In this document: positions 36,936 to 46,240 of the stretch, piece after piece
Position numbering within the stretch: position 1 is the first letter of the stretch
How the letters are laid out: every line of letters begins with the position of its first letter
NCBI RefSeq assembly: GCF_003063295.1
Contig: NZ_MUXF01000001.1
Span: 1-64,000, forward strand
Source: Arcobacter lacus
Lineage (GTDB): Bacteria; Campylobacterota; Campylobacteria; Campylobacterales; Arcobacteraceae
DNA length: 64,000 nucleotides
Direction of reading: 5' to 3'
The notes under the pieces: generated by a model
Database searches by the model: none
What the model was told of the DNA's origin: nothing
The model's input: only the letters and a program-made list of their open reading frames with translations
Translations under genes and position numbers: made by a program

Positions 36936-36951
36936 AAAGATTATTCATAAA

Positions 36952-36982
36952 AAAAGATAAGTAGAAATTCTACTTATCTTTT
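36952..36982 (-). terminator. Terminator of the TonB-dependent receptor gene
   Basis: Bases 36952-36966 and 36968-36982 are perfect inverse copies (core GATAAGTAGAA). The hairpin with flanking A and T tracts stands 22 bases after the receptor stop on the minus strand. Confidence 0.85.
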
Positions 36983-37004
36983 CAAACTTTTTTTAATTAT
37001 TCTT

Positions 37005-39023
37005 TTAGAATTTCAAATTCATAGCAACGCTATATCTTCTACCATCTAAAATATAATCGTATCCATCGTCAGTTGTAACCTCTTTATTTTGTAGATTATA
37101 AACACCTGCTGTAAATTGTAAATTTTTGTCATATTTATAAACTGCACCTAAATCAACAAAAGTATAAGAAGGGTTTTTATCATCAGAATCTGTACTTGTT
37201 CCTCCTGTTTTACCTCTATAATTTGCTTGTGTCCACAACAATAATTTAGAAGTTGCATCCCAATCTAATCCAGCATTAAACATGTGTTTTGAAATATCAT
37301 TTAAAGGATTCCCTTTATTTGCTCCTGATTTTTGCTCACTATCAGTATATGTATAAGAGTGTCTATATTTTAAATTTTCTAAGATATAGTAATCTGTTGT
37401 AAGTTCAATACCTTTAATTTCTGCTTCATCAATATTTATAACATTTTTCCAACCATTTGAATTATGTGGCAAATTTGGATTATCTATATAAAATTGACTT
37501 CCTGCTGTTTCACTTCCCTCAAGTTTAGATGAACTACTTATTTTATCTTTAAACTCTGTTTGAAAAGCAACTAAACTTCCTGCCAAACCAATATCAGGAT
37601 TATCATAAGCAAATCCAACTTCATAATTTATACTTTTTTCTGGTTTTATATCAGGATTACCAATCGTACCACCACCTCGAGAAGTTGAACCAAAATCAAG
37701 AGCACCTTGTCTTAGAGTGGGAGCCTTATATCCAGTTGTAACTCCACCTTTTAAATTTAAATTATCTGTTAAACTATAAACAGCATAAGCTTTAGGACTA
37801 AACTCTCCACCAAAATCTTCATTATCATCATATCTTCCACTTAAAGTTAAAGCCAAATCATCAATTACATTCCAAGTATCTTCAGCAAATAAAGCATATT
37901 GATATCTTTCTAATGTTGAAATATCACCACCTGACAAACCATTAGTAGCACCATCTTCAAGTTTTTCTTTTTTATAATTTGCTCCTAATGTTAAAGAATT
38001 TGTATCAAAAAAATATGTACCTTGAGAGTTAGCAGTAACAGTTTGATTTTCTATACCATAACCTTTACTTCCTACTCTTGAAGGGTTTTTGTCTTTTTCA
38101 TATTGTAAATATGAATCAATTAAAAATTTACTCTCTTTAAATTGATGTGTCAAATTATAATTATATTTTTCTAATTTAGAAGTTGAGCCTTCTGTAGTAT
38201 CTGATATACTTTTTCCAGGAGTTGTTGTTCTTTCTTGAATTCTATAATCATAACCTGCTTTAATAACATTATTCTCATCAGGAGTAAAAATTAATTTTCC
38301 ACCTAAATTTTTTCTATCAAACTCTGGATCACTTCCCGATTTTGTTGATCCACCACCATTAAAATTACTTTCATCTTGATTTAAGAATGCACCTGTTAAT
38401 TGTAAAGATAAAAGTTTATCAATAAGTGGTGCATTAATAAATATATTTGTGTTTGTACTATCATCGTTTACTTTGTTAGAAGAATCTGCTTTAATATACT
38501 CCACATTTATACTTGCTGTTGCCTTATCAGAATGTTTTTTTGTGATAATGTTAATAACTCCACCCATAGCATCAGAACCATATAAAGATGATGCAGGTCC
38601 TCTTATAACTTCAATTCTTTCAATAGCTTCTAATGGTGGTAAGAAATTAATTGGTGCTCCTCCATAACTACCGTTAGGACTAAAAGCGTCATTTCCTTGC
38701 ATAGGTCTACCATCTATTAGATATAAAGTATATGAAGAACTCATCCCTCTAATCATTACAGATTGATTACTACCTCCTCCAGTAACATAAACACCTGGCA
38801 CATTCTTAAGTGCATCTGTGATATCCACATATGATTTCTTTTCAATTTCTTCTGCTGTTATAACAGAAATAGTTGCTGCTGCATCTGCAATATTTTGTTC
38901 ATATCCTGAAGCAGTTGTTACCACTTTTACATCATCTAAAGTTGTAGTTTCATTTGCACTTAAACAATGTGCCCCTGTAACTAATAATACAGCAAGAGAT
39001 TTTGCAATTTTTATTTTTTTCAT
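37005..39023 (-). CDS. TonB-dependent outer-membrane receptor
   Basis: 672 residues. After a signal peptide (SLAVLLVTGAHCLSANE) comes a plug domain with a TonB-box-like TTLDDVKVVTTASG, then VTDALKNVPGVYV-like sequence, SLYGSDAMGGVINIITKK, and a 22-strand barrel ending in YSVAMNLKF with terminal Phe. It imports ferric siderophores, haem or another metal complex, energised by ExbB-ExbD-TonB (genes at 54.2-55.7 kb). The region RGGGTIGNPDIKPEKS is the usual colicin-receptor signature. Substrate not deducible; a Fur-like box stands upstream. Confidence 0.93.
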   Translation of the reverse strand: MKKIKIAKSLAVLLVTGAHCLSANETTTLDDVKVVTTASGYEQNIADAAATISVITAEEIEKKSYVDITDALKNVPGVYVTGGGSNQSVMIRGMSSSYTLYLIDGRPMQGNDAFSPNGSYGGAPINFLPPLEAIERIEVIRGPASSLYGSDAMGGVINIITKKHSDKATASINVEYIKADSSNKVNDDSTNTNIFINAPLIDKLLSLQLTGAFLNQDESNFNGGGSTKSGSDPEFDRKNLGGKLIFTPDENNVIKAGYDYRIQERTTTPGKSISDTTEGSTSKLEKYNYNLTHQFKESKFLIDSYLQYEKDKNPSRVGSKGYGIENQTVTANSQGTYFFDTNSLTLGANYKKEKLEDGATNGLSGGDISTLERYQYALFAEDTWNVIDDLALTLSGRYDDNEDFGGEFSPKAYAVYSLTDNLNLKGGVTTGYKAPTLRQGALDFGSTSRGGGTIGNPDIKPEKSINYEVGFAYDNPDIGLAGSLVAFQTEFKDKISSSSKLEGSETAGSQFYIDNPNLPHNSNGWKNVINIDEAEIKGIELTTDYYILENLKYRHSYTYTDSEQKSGANKGNPLNDISKHMFNAGLDWDATSKLLLWTQANYRGKTGGTSTDSDDKNPSYTFVDLGAVYKYDKNLQFTAGVYNLQNKEVTTDDGYDYILDGRRYSVAMNLKF

Positions 39024-39146
39024 TTTAATCCTTGTTATTTTAAAATTTTATTTTATCCATACATAAAATTACGTCTTTATTAAAAATTACCTAATAGTTA
39101 TTTTAATAATGAATGTTAGAATTATATTTTTCTAAAATGACAACAT

Positions 39147-39167
39147 AATGATATTATGATAATCACT
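39147..39167 (-). promoter_or_regulatory. Fur-like operator of the TonB receptor
   Basis: AATGATATTATGATAATCACT overlaps the -35 region of a minus-strand promoter whose -10 TATAAT is at 39121-39126. Hexamer pattern fits Fur. Confidence 0.5.
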
Positions 39168-39241
39168 ATTAAATAATTAATAAAAAATAAACAATTCATT
39201 AATACATTATAAAAAAATTAAAGTAATTTTAGCTAAAATAC

Positions 39242-39260
39242 TGATAATAATTATTATATC
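39242..39260 (+). promoter_or_regulatory. Fur-like operator of the two-component system
   Basis: TGATAATAATTATTATATC contains the palindrome ATAATAATTATTAT. It lies 20 bases before the response regulator start, where bound Fur would block transcription. Confidence 0.5.
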
Positions 39261-39279
39261 TATATTATAGGGGGAAATC

Positions 39280-40014
39280 TTGTCAAGTAATCTATTTTCA
39301 AAAAAACATTTTGATATATTGATTGTTGAAGATGAGCCGATATTGGCTATGGCTATGGAAGTAAGATTAAAAAGACTTGGGTTTGGTATAGCTGGAATAG
39401 CTACAACACCTGACAATGCGATTTTACATACAAATAACCATCATCCAGATCTTGCAATCATTGATATAAATTTAAATGCTTCAAAAAATGGCATTGATGT
39501 AGCTAGTTATATGTGGAAAAATTTTAATATACCTATTATATTTTTAACTTCATATTACAATGATAAAATTTTAAGTCAAGCTATGGAGGCTGAACCTTAT
39601 GCGTATTTGATAAAACCTTGTAAAAATGAAGAATTAAAAGTCGCAATTAATACAGTTTTACATAAACATCAATTCTTTTTTAAAAATAAAAATTTAATAA
39701 AAACTACTAAAAATAAATTTATTCAAATTGATGAAAATATAAAATTTGATTTAATAAATTTAGAACTTTATGTTAATGAAGAGATTATAAAACTTACAAA
39801 AACAGAAAAAAAACTTTTTGAAATACTTGCATCTCAAAATGGCAAAATAGTAAGCTTTGACGCAATTTTTAACTATATTTGGAGAGAAGACGTATATGAT
39901 TTATCAAAATTGCGTTCTTTAATATATAGAGTTAAAACAAAACTAAATTTCAATCCTTTTGAAAACTTATATGAAGAGGGTTATAGGATAAGAATTTTTG
40001 AAAAAACTAACTAA
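39280..40014 (+). CDS. Response regulator, winged-helix output
   Basis: 244 residues. The receiver domain (about 10-125) has the acidic pair in VEDEP, the phosphorylated Asp in LAIIDINLNA, Thr/Ser in FLTSYY and Lys in LIKPC. The C-terminal domain (about 150-240) is a short OmpR-like winged helix with LTKTEKKLFEILASQNGKIVS. It starts at TTG (39280) behind a strong GGGGGAAA ribosome site; no better start is near. The kinase gene overlaps its end by 17 bases. Divergent from the TonB receptor, which is a likely target. Confidence 0.88.
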   Translation: MSSNLFSKKHFDILIVEDEPILAMAMEVRLKRLGFGIAGIATTPDNAILHTNNHHPDLAIIDINLNASKNGIDVASYMWKNFNIPIIFLTSYYNDKILSQAMEAEPYAYLIKPCKNEELKVAINTVLHKHQFFFKNKNLIKTTKNKFIQIDENIKFDLINLELYVNEEIIKLTKTEKKLFEILASQNGKIVSFDAIFNYIWREDVYDLSKLRSLIYRVKTKLNFNPFENLYEEGYRIRIFEKTN

Positions 40015-41845
40015 ACTTTTTAATTCTTATTCATTTTTAACAAAAATCATTTGTTCTTTGATTTTATTTAGTATATTTTTTATTTTTATTAAAGTTGCAT
40101 TGACTAGCATAAAAATAGAAAATAGAAAACTAAATGATGAAATTAAATATATAACAAAATCTTTACTTTTAACAAAAGAAGAAATCAAAATAATAGGTAA
40201 ATCTTTGAGAATGCAAGGAGAACTTGAAGTAGATTTAACAAAAAAAAATATTGAAAATGAAATAAAAAATATTGATTTAAAAGCAGATAAACAAACTTCT
40301 AAAGAGCATATAATTGATATCTTACAAAAGAGTATTATCCCAAATTATTGTTCTTACAAAATATCAAATGATATAAAATATATAAAAGAAAATGATTATT
40401 TTGAAAAAAATGATATTAATATATTGGAAAATTGGCAAACTGTTAAAATAGGAGATATAAATAAAGCTTTTTACCAAAAAGATTATTTTTTCTATAATTA
40501 TTTATTAAAAGATTTAAATCTTTTAGTTGAAATTGGTTGTAATAAATCATTTTTAAATCTAAATCATATGGGATTTGAAATGAGTTTAAAAGAACATTTA
40601 AAACCTACTTTATTGATGGATTCTAGTTTAGATAGTACAAAAATGGCTGTTTTTTGGATAAATCCAAAAATTATGGAAGATTTAGATTCAGTTCTTTTTG
40701 AAGAAAATAAAGAGACTAGAAAAACTAAATACACTATTAGTATGTTGTCAAATGTAGAAAATATTCCAACAGGAAATTTAACTTTAAAAGAAATTTTAAA
40801 ACAAAAAAATATAAATGAACCTATAATTCATAAAATAAATGAAAAAGAAGTTTTAACTTGGATAATAGATTTAAGTTCAAATAACAACTCAAGAGAACTA
40901 TTGCTTGCATATAGTATTGATAAAAAACAATTAGAAGAAAAAAATCATTTACAAATACTTTTTTTACTTCCAGAAACACTTTTAGCTATTGGTATTAGCT
41001 TTTTATTAATATTATTTTTCTTTAGAAGAATCATAAATAATATAAATACTTTGACTAAAACAGCAATTAAAGTAAATAATGGCGAAAAAAACATCAGAAG
41101 TAATGTAAAAGGCGATGATGCGATAGGAATACTTGGTAAATCTTTTGATTGTATGCTTGATAATTTCGAAAATAATATTAAAATTTTGGATGAAAAAGTT
41201 ATAGAAAGAACAAAAGAAATCACAAAATCTTTGGAAGAAAAAGAAATTTTACTTAAAGAAATTCATCATAGAGTGAAAAATAATCTTGCATTAACAATTA
41301 GCTTAATTGAACTACAAGAGGAAGAGATAGAAGATAAAAAAACCAAAAAAGTTTTAGTTGATATTACAGAACGAATCTACACTATGGAACTTTTACATAG
41401 AAAACTTTATGAATCTACAAATTTAAACAAAATTCCTTTTGATTCTTATGTTATGGATTTAATAGAAACTATCTCAAAATCTTACGATAAAGAAAAAAAT
41501 GTGAGAATAAAAGCTTCAATAGAAAATATTGATTTAAATATTGAAACAGCTATGCCTTATGGAATTATTTTAAATGAACTTATAACAAACTCATTTAAAT
41601 ATGCATTTAAAAAGCAAAATGAACCAAAACTTGAAATAACTATTTCAAAACAAAATAATGATGAAATATTACTTATTTTAAAAGACAATGGAGAAGGTTT
41701 ATCTAAAGACTTTTCTAAACTAAGTAATGAAACGCTAGGGTTAAGGCTTATAAATATGATAGTAAGTTTTCAACTTATGGGAAAAATAACTTATGAATTT
41801 GATAATGGTGCTAAGTTTACTATTTTGGGTAAGATTAAAGAATAA
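39998..41845 (+). CDS. Sensor histidine kinase, HisKA_2 type
   Basis: 615 residues, starting at TTG with AGGATAAG upstream. Two membrane helices (about 14-33 and 318-345) flank a 285-residue periplasmic domain that I do not recognise. A HAMP-like segment follows (INTLTKTAIKVNNGEKNIRS), then the phosphoacceptor region LLKEIHHRVKNNLALTISL with His423/His424, and an ATPase domain with LNELITNSFKYAF and DNGEGL. HisKA_2 kinases usually act with other regulator types, so pairing with an OmpR-like regulator is notable. Confidence 0.88.
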   Translation: MKKLTKLFNSYSFLTKIICSLILFSIFFIFIKVALTSIKIENRKLNDEIKYITKSLLLTKEEIKIIGKSLRMQGELEVDLTKKNIENEIKNIDLKADKQTSKEHIIDILQKSIIPNYCSYKISNDIKYIKENDYFEKNDINILENWQTVKIGDINKAFYQKDYFFYNYLLKDLNLLVEIGCNKSFLNLNHMGFEMSLKEHLKPTLLMDSSLDSTKMAVFWINPKIMEDLDSVLFEENKETRKTKYTISMLSNVENIPTGNLTLKEILKQKNINEPIIHKINEKEVLTWIIDLSSNNNSRELLLAYSIDKKQLEEKNHLQILFLLPETLLAIGISFLLILFFFRRIINNINTLTKTAIKVNNGEKNIRSNVKGDDAIGILGKSFDCMLDNFENNIKILDEKVIERTKEITKSLEEKEILLKEIHHRVKNNLALTISLIELQEEEIEDKKTKKVLVDITERIYTMELLHRKLYESTNLNKIPFDSYVMDLIETISKSYDKEKNVRIKASIENIDLNIETAMPYGIILNELITNSFKYAFKKQNEPKLEITISKQNNDEILLILKDNGEGLSKDFSKLSNETLGLRLINMIVSFQLMGKITYEFDNGAKFTILGKIKE

Positions 41846-41871
41846 AAAAGAGAGTAACTTCTCTCTTTTTT
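41844..41871. terminator. Bidirectional terminator
   Basis: AAAAAAGAGAG (41844-41854) and CTCTCTTTTTT (41861-41871) pair around TAACTT, directly after the kinase stop and before the convergent small gene. Confidence 0.88.
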
Positions 41872-41875
41872 TAAA

Positions 41876-42121
41876 TTAAGAACTCTCTTTTGCATTTTTT
41901 AGAAGATTTACATACCAATCATCATTGATATCTTCTGTTTCTAAATCAGCTAGAATTATCTCTAACTCATCATCTTTCATATTTAACTCTTCTATTTTAT
42001 CATCAGGAATAAAAAGAACTTCTGTACAATAGTCAAACAATTGTTCTTCGCTTTCTACATTTTCCATTCCCCAACCAGATTCAAATTCATCAATTATAAA
42101 ATATTTTTCAAACTCTTTCAT
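41876..42121 (-). CDS. Acidic hypothetical protein, 81 aa
   Basis: A small soluble protein with no cysteine cluster or membrane segment, very acidic (EIILADLETEDINDDWYVNLL). It follows fumC on the same strand after 18 bases and may be co-transcribed. No family recognised. Confidence 0.65.
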   Translation of the reverse strand: MKEFEKYFIIDEFESGWGMENVESEEQLFDYCTEVLFIPDDKIEELNMKDDELEIILADLETEDINDDWYVNLLKNAKESS

Positions 42122-42139
42122 TAGTTAACTGTACCTTTT

Positions 42140-43537
42140 TTATAAACTAGGTTTTATCATATTTTCTGGTTTTACATAAGAGTCAAACTCTTTTTCACTT
42201 AAAATACCAAGACTTATAGCTTCTTGTTTAAGTGTTGTTCCATTTTTATGTGCTGTTTTTGCTATAAGTGCAGCTTTTTCATATCCAATATATGGATTAA
42301 GTGCAGTTACAAGCATAAGCGAATCATTCAAGTATTTATTAATATTTGTCATATTTGGTTCTATTCCAACTGCACAATTATCGTTAAATGCTAACATTGT
42401 ATCACTTAAAAGTCTTATTGATTGTAAAAGATTTAATGCAATTACAGGTTTAAATACATTTAATTCAAAGTTTCCTTGTGATGCAGCTATACTTATAGTT
42501 GAATGATTTCCCATAACTTGAACAGCAACCATTGTCATAGCTTCACTTTGAGTTGGGTTTACTTTTCCTGGCATTATTGAACTTCCTGGTTCATTTTCTG
42601 GAATATTAAGTTCACCTATTCCACATCTTGGACCTGATGAAAGCCATCTAATATCATTTGCTATTTTCATAAGATTTGAAGCAAGTGCATTTAATGCTCC
42701 ACTTAAGAATACTTCTCCATCATGAGCTGTTAAAGCATGAAATTTATTTGGATGAGATTTAAAAGCATATTTTGTTTTTGTTAAATCATTTAAAGCATCA
42801 CAAACCATTGGTGAAAAATCTGGATGAGAATTAAGTCCAGTTCCAACAGCAGTTCCTCCAATAGCAAGTTCAACAATATATTTCATGGCATCATCAACTT
42901 GTGCTAAAGCTTTATTTAACATATCAACATATCCAGAAATTTCTTGTCCTAATGTAAGAGGTGTTGCATCTTGAAGATGAGTTCTTCCTATCTTTACAAT
43001 ATTTTCAAACTCTTTTGCTTTTTTTTCTAAAGTAGTTTTTAAAATATTTATTGCAGGAATTAATCTTTTTTGTACATCAAGAACAAAAGCAACTCTCATT
43101 GCAGTTGGATAAGTATCATTTGAACTTTGTCCTTTATTTACATCATCATTTGGATGAATAAGTTTTTTTGTTCTAAAATCTTCTCCTAAAATTTCTGTTG
43201 CTCTTGAAGATATAACTTCATTTACATTCATATTTGATTGAGTTCCAGAACCTGTTTGCCAAACAACTAAAGGAAATTCACCATCAAGTTTTTTTTCAAT
43301 GATTTCATCACAAGCTTGGCTAATAACTCTTGTTTTTTCATCATCAAGTCTTTTTAACTTATTATTTACAATTGCACAAGCTTTTTTCAAATATGCAAAA
43401 CCTTCGATAACTTCTTTTGGCATTTTTTCATCACCAATTGGAAAATTTTCAACACTTCTTTCTGTTTGTGCTTGCCAGTATCTATCTTTAGGTACTTTGA
43501 TTTCACCCATCGTATCTTTTTCTATTCTGTAATCCAT
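42140..43537 (-). CDS. fumC: Class II fumarate hydratase
   Basis: 465 residues, the normal length for the iron-independent fumarase. The superfamily signature [13 protein letters not shown] is intact, as are the substrate loop [12 protein letters not shown] and [16 protein letters not shown]. It interconverts fumarate and malate in the TCA cycle. The lack of an iron-sulfur cluster suits a region devoted to iron limitation, though this may be coincidence. Confidence 0.96.
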   Translation of the reverse strand: MDYRIEKDTMGEIKVPKDRYWQAQTERSVENFPIGDEKMPKEVIEGFAYLKKACAIVNNKLKRLDDEKTRVISQACDEIIEKKLDGEFPLVVWQTGSGTQSNMNVNEVISSRATEILGEDFRTKKLIHPNDDVNKGQSSNDTYPTAMRVAFVLDVQKRLIPAINILKTTLEKKAKEFENIVKIGRTHLQDATPLTLGQEISGYVDMLNKALAQVDDAMKYIVELAIGGTAVGTGLNSHPDFSPMVCDALNDLTKTKYAFKSHPNKFHALTAHDGEVFLSGALNALASNLMKIANDIRWLSSGPRCGIGELNIPENEPGSSIMPGKVNPTQSEAMTMVAVQVMGNHSTISIAASQGNFELNVFKPVIALNLLQSIRLLSDTMLAFNDNCAVGIEPNMTNINKYLNDSLMLVTALNPYIGYEKAALIAKTAHKNGTTLKQEAISLGILSEKEFDSYVKPENMIKPSL

Positions 43538-43559
43538 ACTTTTCCTTTTTTTGATTTAA

Positions 43560-43952
43560 CTATAAACGAATATTTTTTTGTAAATAAGAAATCATATCTT
43601 TATTTACTAAATTTAGTGCATTTTTATCAATTTTTTCATTTTGGCTAAATTTATTTAGTCTATTTAGATAATCTTCAATTTTATTTTCTAAATTTCTATC
43701 ATTCACCAAAAGGATGATTTTTGCACATGTTCTTTTTATCTCTTTAATTTGTGTTTGAAAATTCTCTAAATCAACCACTATTATTTCTTCTGTTAATTTT
43801 GAGAAAAGTTCTAATTTTGTACTTCTTAACCATTTATTTTGTTCAAATTTATTATTAATTTTTGTAGAAACGAAAGTATCCACCAATTTAGTAGCAACTG
43901 CACCAACTAAAGCACTTTTTGCAACTGATGTTAAAACTGTAATATTTAGCAT
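43560..43952 (-). CDS. Hypothetical protein with N-terminal hydrophobic segment
   Basis: 130 residues from the ATG at 43952, chosen because AAAGGA stands just upstream; an earlier in-frame start at 43982 lacks this. Residues 3-28 (ITVLTSVAKSALVGAVATKLVD) are mildly hydrophobic and could attach to the membrane; the rest is helical and basic. Not recognised. It is divergent from the Fur-family gene, with the Fur-like palindrome in the shared upstream region. Confidence 0.6.
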   Translation of the reverse strand: MLNITVLTSVAKSALVGAVATKLVDTFVSTKINNKFEQNKWLRSTKLELFSKLTEEIIVVDLENFQTQIKEIKRTCAKIILLVNDRNLENKIEDYLNRLNKFSQNEKIDKNALNLVNKDMISYLQKNIRL

Positions 43953-44013
43953 AAAAAATCCTTTATAAAATTTTTTTGTCATTATTAGATATAAAAAATT
44001 AATTTACTCTTAA

Positions 44014-44032
44014 AGTGATAATTAAAATCACT
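44014..44032. promoter_or_regulatory. Fur-family operator before the regulator gene
   Basis: AGTGATAATTAAAATCACT is a 19-base 9-1-9 inverted repeat with seven of nine pairs matching. It ends at the -35 position of a promoter whose -10 TAGAAT is at 44055-44060, suggesting autoregulation of the Fur-family gene at 44105. Confidence 0.55.
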
Positions 44033-44104
44033 ACTTTATTAAGAATAATAATGCTAGAATGAAATTTATTGTATAATTTATTTCAAATTAAAAGGTTTTA
44101 TGAA

Positions 44105-44572
44105 GTGGAAAACAATCAAGAAATGGCATTTAACATCTTTTTAGATAGTTTTAAAAAAAACGTCTCAAAAGTTGGATTTAAAAATACAATTCAAAAAGAT
44201 TATATTTTAAAAACTCTATATCTTTCAGAAAAACATTTAACTGCTGAAGATATTTTGCTTGAAATAAAAGAAAAATATAATATGAGTGTTGGAATGGCTA
44301 CTATTTATAATGCTATAAAATTTTTTCATGAAATGCACCTTGTAAATCTACTAAATATTGGTGATGGAACTATTCGATATGAATTCAATCACGAAATTCA
44401 TCACGATCATTTAATTTGTACAAACTGCAGTTCAATTATTGAATTTACAGATGAAATTATAGAAGAACAACAAAATATAATTGCTAAAACATATGACTTT
44501 TATTTGAAAGAACATATAATGATACTTTATGGAATTTGTGAAAAATGCCAAAAAGTTGATAGTAATTCTTAA
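44105..44572 (+). CDS. Fur-family metalloregulator
   Basis: 155 residues from GTG 44105, chosen for the AAAAGG site eight bases before it; a TTG at 44069 would add 12 residues. The DNA-binding half has QKDYILKTLYLSEKHLTAEDIL and the recognition helix SVGMATIYNAI, where the common Fur ATVYR arginine is Asn. The metal half has HHDHLICTNC and CEKC, a structural zinc site with two CxxC pairs. It most likely senses iron. It may be the main Fur or a paralogue; the cluster that follows starts 62 bases downstream. Confidence 0.85.
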   Translation: MENNQEMAFNIFLDSFKKNVSKVGFKNTIQKDYILKTLYLSEKHLTAEDILLEIKEKYNMSVGMATIYNAIKFFHEMHLVNLLNIGDGTIRYEFNHEIHHDHLICTNCSSIIEFTDEIIEEQQNIIAKTYDFYLKEHIMILYGICEKCQKVDSNS

Positions 44573-44633
44573 TTTATAATAAGTTAAATTTAATATTAGA
44601 AAAGAAAAAATACGATTTAGAGAAAGGATTATT

Positions 44634-44948
44634 GTGATACAAACAGAAGATATTATAAAAATTGCTAGTTTTTTTTCTATTATTGCACATACTCCTGGAA
44701 GATTAAGAGTAAGAGTTAATCCAAAAATTACTCAAACTTCTGGAAATATAACTTTGAGCGATATAGAAGATTTACCAAATAAAATAGATGGAATAGAAAA
44801 TATTAAAATAAATAAAATTATTGCATCTGTTACTATTCATTATAACCCAGATATTTTCCAACCAAAACTTTGGGAAGATTTGGTTAAAAATGAAAATATT
44901 GAAGAGTTATCAATTTTAATAAATAAACTTGCAAAGGAGGTTATTTGA
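44634..44948 (+). CDS. HMA-like domain protein without metal cysteines
   Basis: 104 residues from GTG 44634 with AAAGGA just upstream. A hydrophobic N-terminal stretch (IIKIASFFSIIAHTP) leads into AHTPGRLRVRVNPKI and a ferredoxin-like beta-alpha-beta pattern that ends IASVTIHYNPD, the HMA_2-like fold. The CxxC of true HMA domains is missing and TPGRLR stands in its place. The same TPxRxR motif opens the P1B ATPase at 46605, so the two probably work together. It may correspond to the HMA-type protein of ferrosome clusters. Confidence 0.65.
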   Translation: MIQTEDIIKIASFFSIIAHTPGRLRVRVNPKITQTSGNITLSDIEDLPNKIDGIENIKINKIIASVTIHYNPDIFQPKLWEDLVKNENIEELSILINKLAKEVI

Positions 44949-45631
44949 TGAATGAAAATCTTGATGAACAACTTTTAATTAGTGCAAGAGTTGATATAAA
45001 TAGTCCTATTCCAATTAGAACACAAATTTTAAGAATAGCTGTTTATGATGAATTTAAAGCATATGAAACTTATTCAAAAATTATTGAAAAGTTTGGTTTA
45101 GTTCAACCTTTTGTAAATATAAAAGAGGCTGAAGCTATTCATTATTCTGCACTTATTCAATTAATGCAAAAATACAATATTGAAGTTCCTTTTAATAATT
45201 GGGCAACTAAAGTAGAAATACCAAATACTTTAATTGAGTGTTGCGAAATGGGAGTTGCAGCAGAGATAAATAATATTGCTATGTACAATAATCTATTATC
45301 TTATGCAACTGATACAGACGTAAGAGATGTTATATTTAGACTTCAAGCAGCTTCTTATAATAATCATTTACCAGCATTTAGAAATTGTGTTTTAACTCAT
45401 TACAATACTAGTGTAAACAATGGTGATTTTTCTCAAACAAATATAATGGAAAAATTAGGAGAATATCAAGTAATACTTGATGATATTATGTCTGGAAATA
45501 TTGATGAAAGTTCTATTTCACAAATTTTTTCAAAACTAAATATGTCTATGGTTAGTGGAGCAGCTTTTGGTGGTGCAATAATTGCACTTTTAAATAACTA
45601 TATTTCAAAACAAAATCAAGAAGAGGAGTAA
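44948..45631 (+). CDS. Membrane-anchored DUF2202 ferritin-like protein
   Basis: 227 residues from ATG 44948, with GGAGG seven bases upstream and overlap with the previous stop. A four-helix bundle with candidate di-iron ligands is seen: DEFKAYETY, EAEAIHYSAL, VAAEINNIAMYNNL and ASYNNHLPAF, the DUF2202 pattern. Near the C-terminus is a glycine-rich hydrophobic helix, MVSGAAFGGAIIALLNNY, that could anchor the protein in a membrane. It may oxidise or hold iron for the ATPase encoded downstream. Redox protection is an alternative role. Confidence 0.7.
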   Translation: MNENLDEQLLISARVDINSPIPIRTQILRIAVYDEFKAYETYSKIIEKFGLVQPFVNIKEAEAIHYSALIQLMQKYNIEVPFNNWATKVEIPNTLIECCEMGVAAEINNIAMYNNLLSYATDTDVRDVIFRLQAASYNNHLPAFRNCVLTHYNTSVNNGDFSQTNIMEKLGEYQVILDDIMSGNIDESSISQIFSKLNMSMVSGAAFGGAIIALLNNYISKQNQEEE

Positions 45632-45634
45632 ATT

Positions 45635-45889
45635 ATGGCTTTACCATTTCTATTAGGATTGGCTTTAGGTGCTGGTGCTGTTGTAGCTTATAACAAAAGT
45701 GATAAATTAAAAGATAAAACTTCAAAAATACTTGAAAAAACAAAAGATGGTCTTGAAGAGGTAAAAGAAAAAATTAATTCTACAAAAGAGACTATCAAAG
45801 AAAAATTTGAAAAAAAAGAAGAAAAAGCTGAACAAACAAAGACAAAAAGAAAATATGTAAGAAAACCAAAAGCTAAGGAAACAAAATAA
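45635..45889 (+). CDS. Small membrane protein with basic helical tail
   Basis: 84 residues. Residues 2-19 form one Gly/Ala-rich helix (ALPFLLGLALGAGAVVAY), followed by a long charged helix of Lys and Glu and a basic end KRKYVRKPKAKETK. The architecture is YtxH-like. Its stop overlaps the next start by one base. With the two following genes it makes a set of three small membrane proteins of similar type. Confidence 0.65.
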   Translation: MALPFLLGLALGAGAVVAYNKSDKLKDKTSKILEKTKDGLEEVKEKINSTKETIKEKFEKKEEKAEQTKTKRKYVRKPKAKETK

Positions 45890-46239
45890 TGAAAGATTTA
45901 ACAATCAACACAGGAACACCTAGAAATGTTTTAGGACATGTAATAAGTGGAGCAATTGCAAGTGCTGTTGTAAGTAGTGCAATTAACTATAAAAAAGTTC
46001 AAAGCAAACAAATTTCAAGAAATGATGCGATAAAAGATACAGTAAAAAGAACTTCTCAAGGTGCTATTGCAACTGGAAGTGCTATTGCAACTGCAAATTA
46101 TATTGGTCAAAATAGTTGGCTTAAAGCAATGACTGCTCTTAGTATTGGAGCTGCTGGAATTTATGCACTAGAAGTAATAGAAGAAAAAATTGAACAAAAA
46201 TATTTAACAAATCAAAATATAGAAATTGAAGGAGAATAA
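45889..46239 (+). CDS. Small glycine-zipper membrane protein
   Basis: 116 residues. Three weakly hydrophobic stretches rich in Gly, Ala and Ser are seen: VLGHVISGAIASAVVSSAI, GAIATGSAIATANYIG and ALSIGAAGIYALEVI. Repeated GxxxG/AxxxG spacing favours helix packing and curved or crowded membranes. The ends are charged. No family recognised. The start overlaps the previous stop and the next gene begins two bases after its end. Confidence 0.6.
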   Translation: MKDLTINTGTPRNVLGHVISGAIASAVVSSAINYKKVQSKQISRNDAIKDTVKRTSQGAIATGSAIATANYIGQNSWLKAMTALSIGAAGIYALEVIEEKIEQKYLTNQNIEIEGE

Positions 46240-46240
46240 A

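Noticed and set aside
42140-43537. fumC as part of the iron regulon because it needs no iron
   Set aside because: No Fur-like box was seen before it, and it is a standard housekeeping gene; the link is only thematic.
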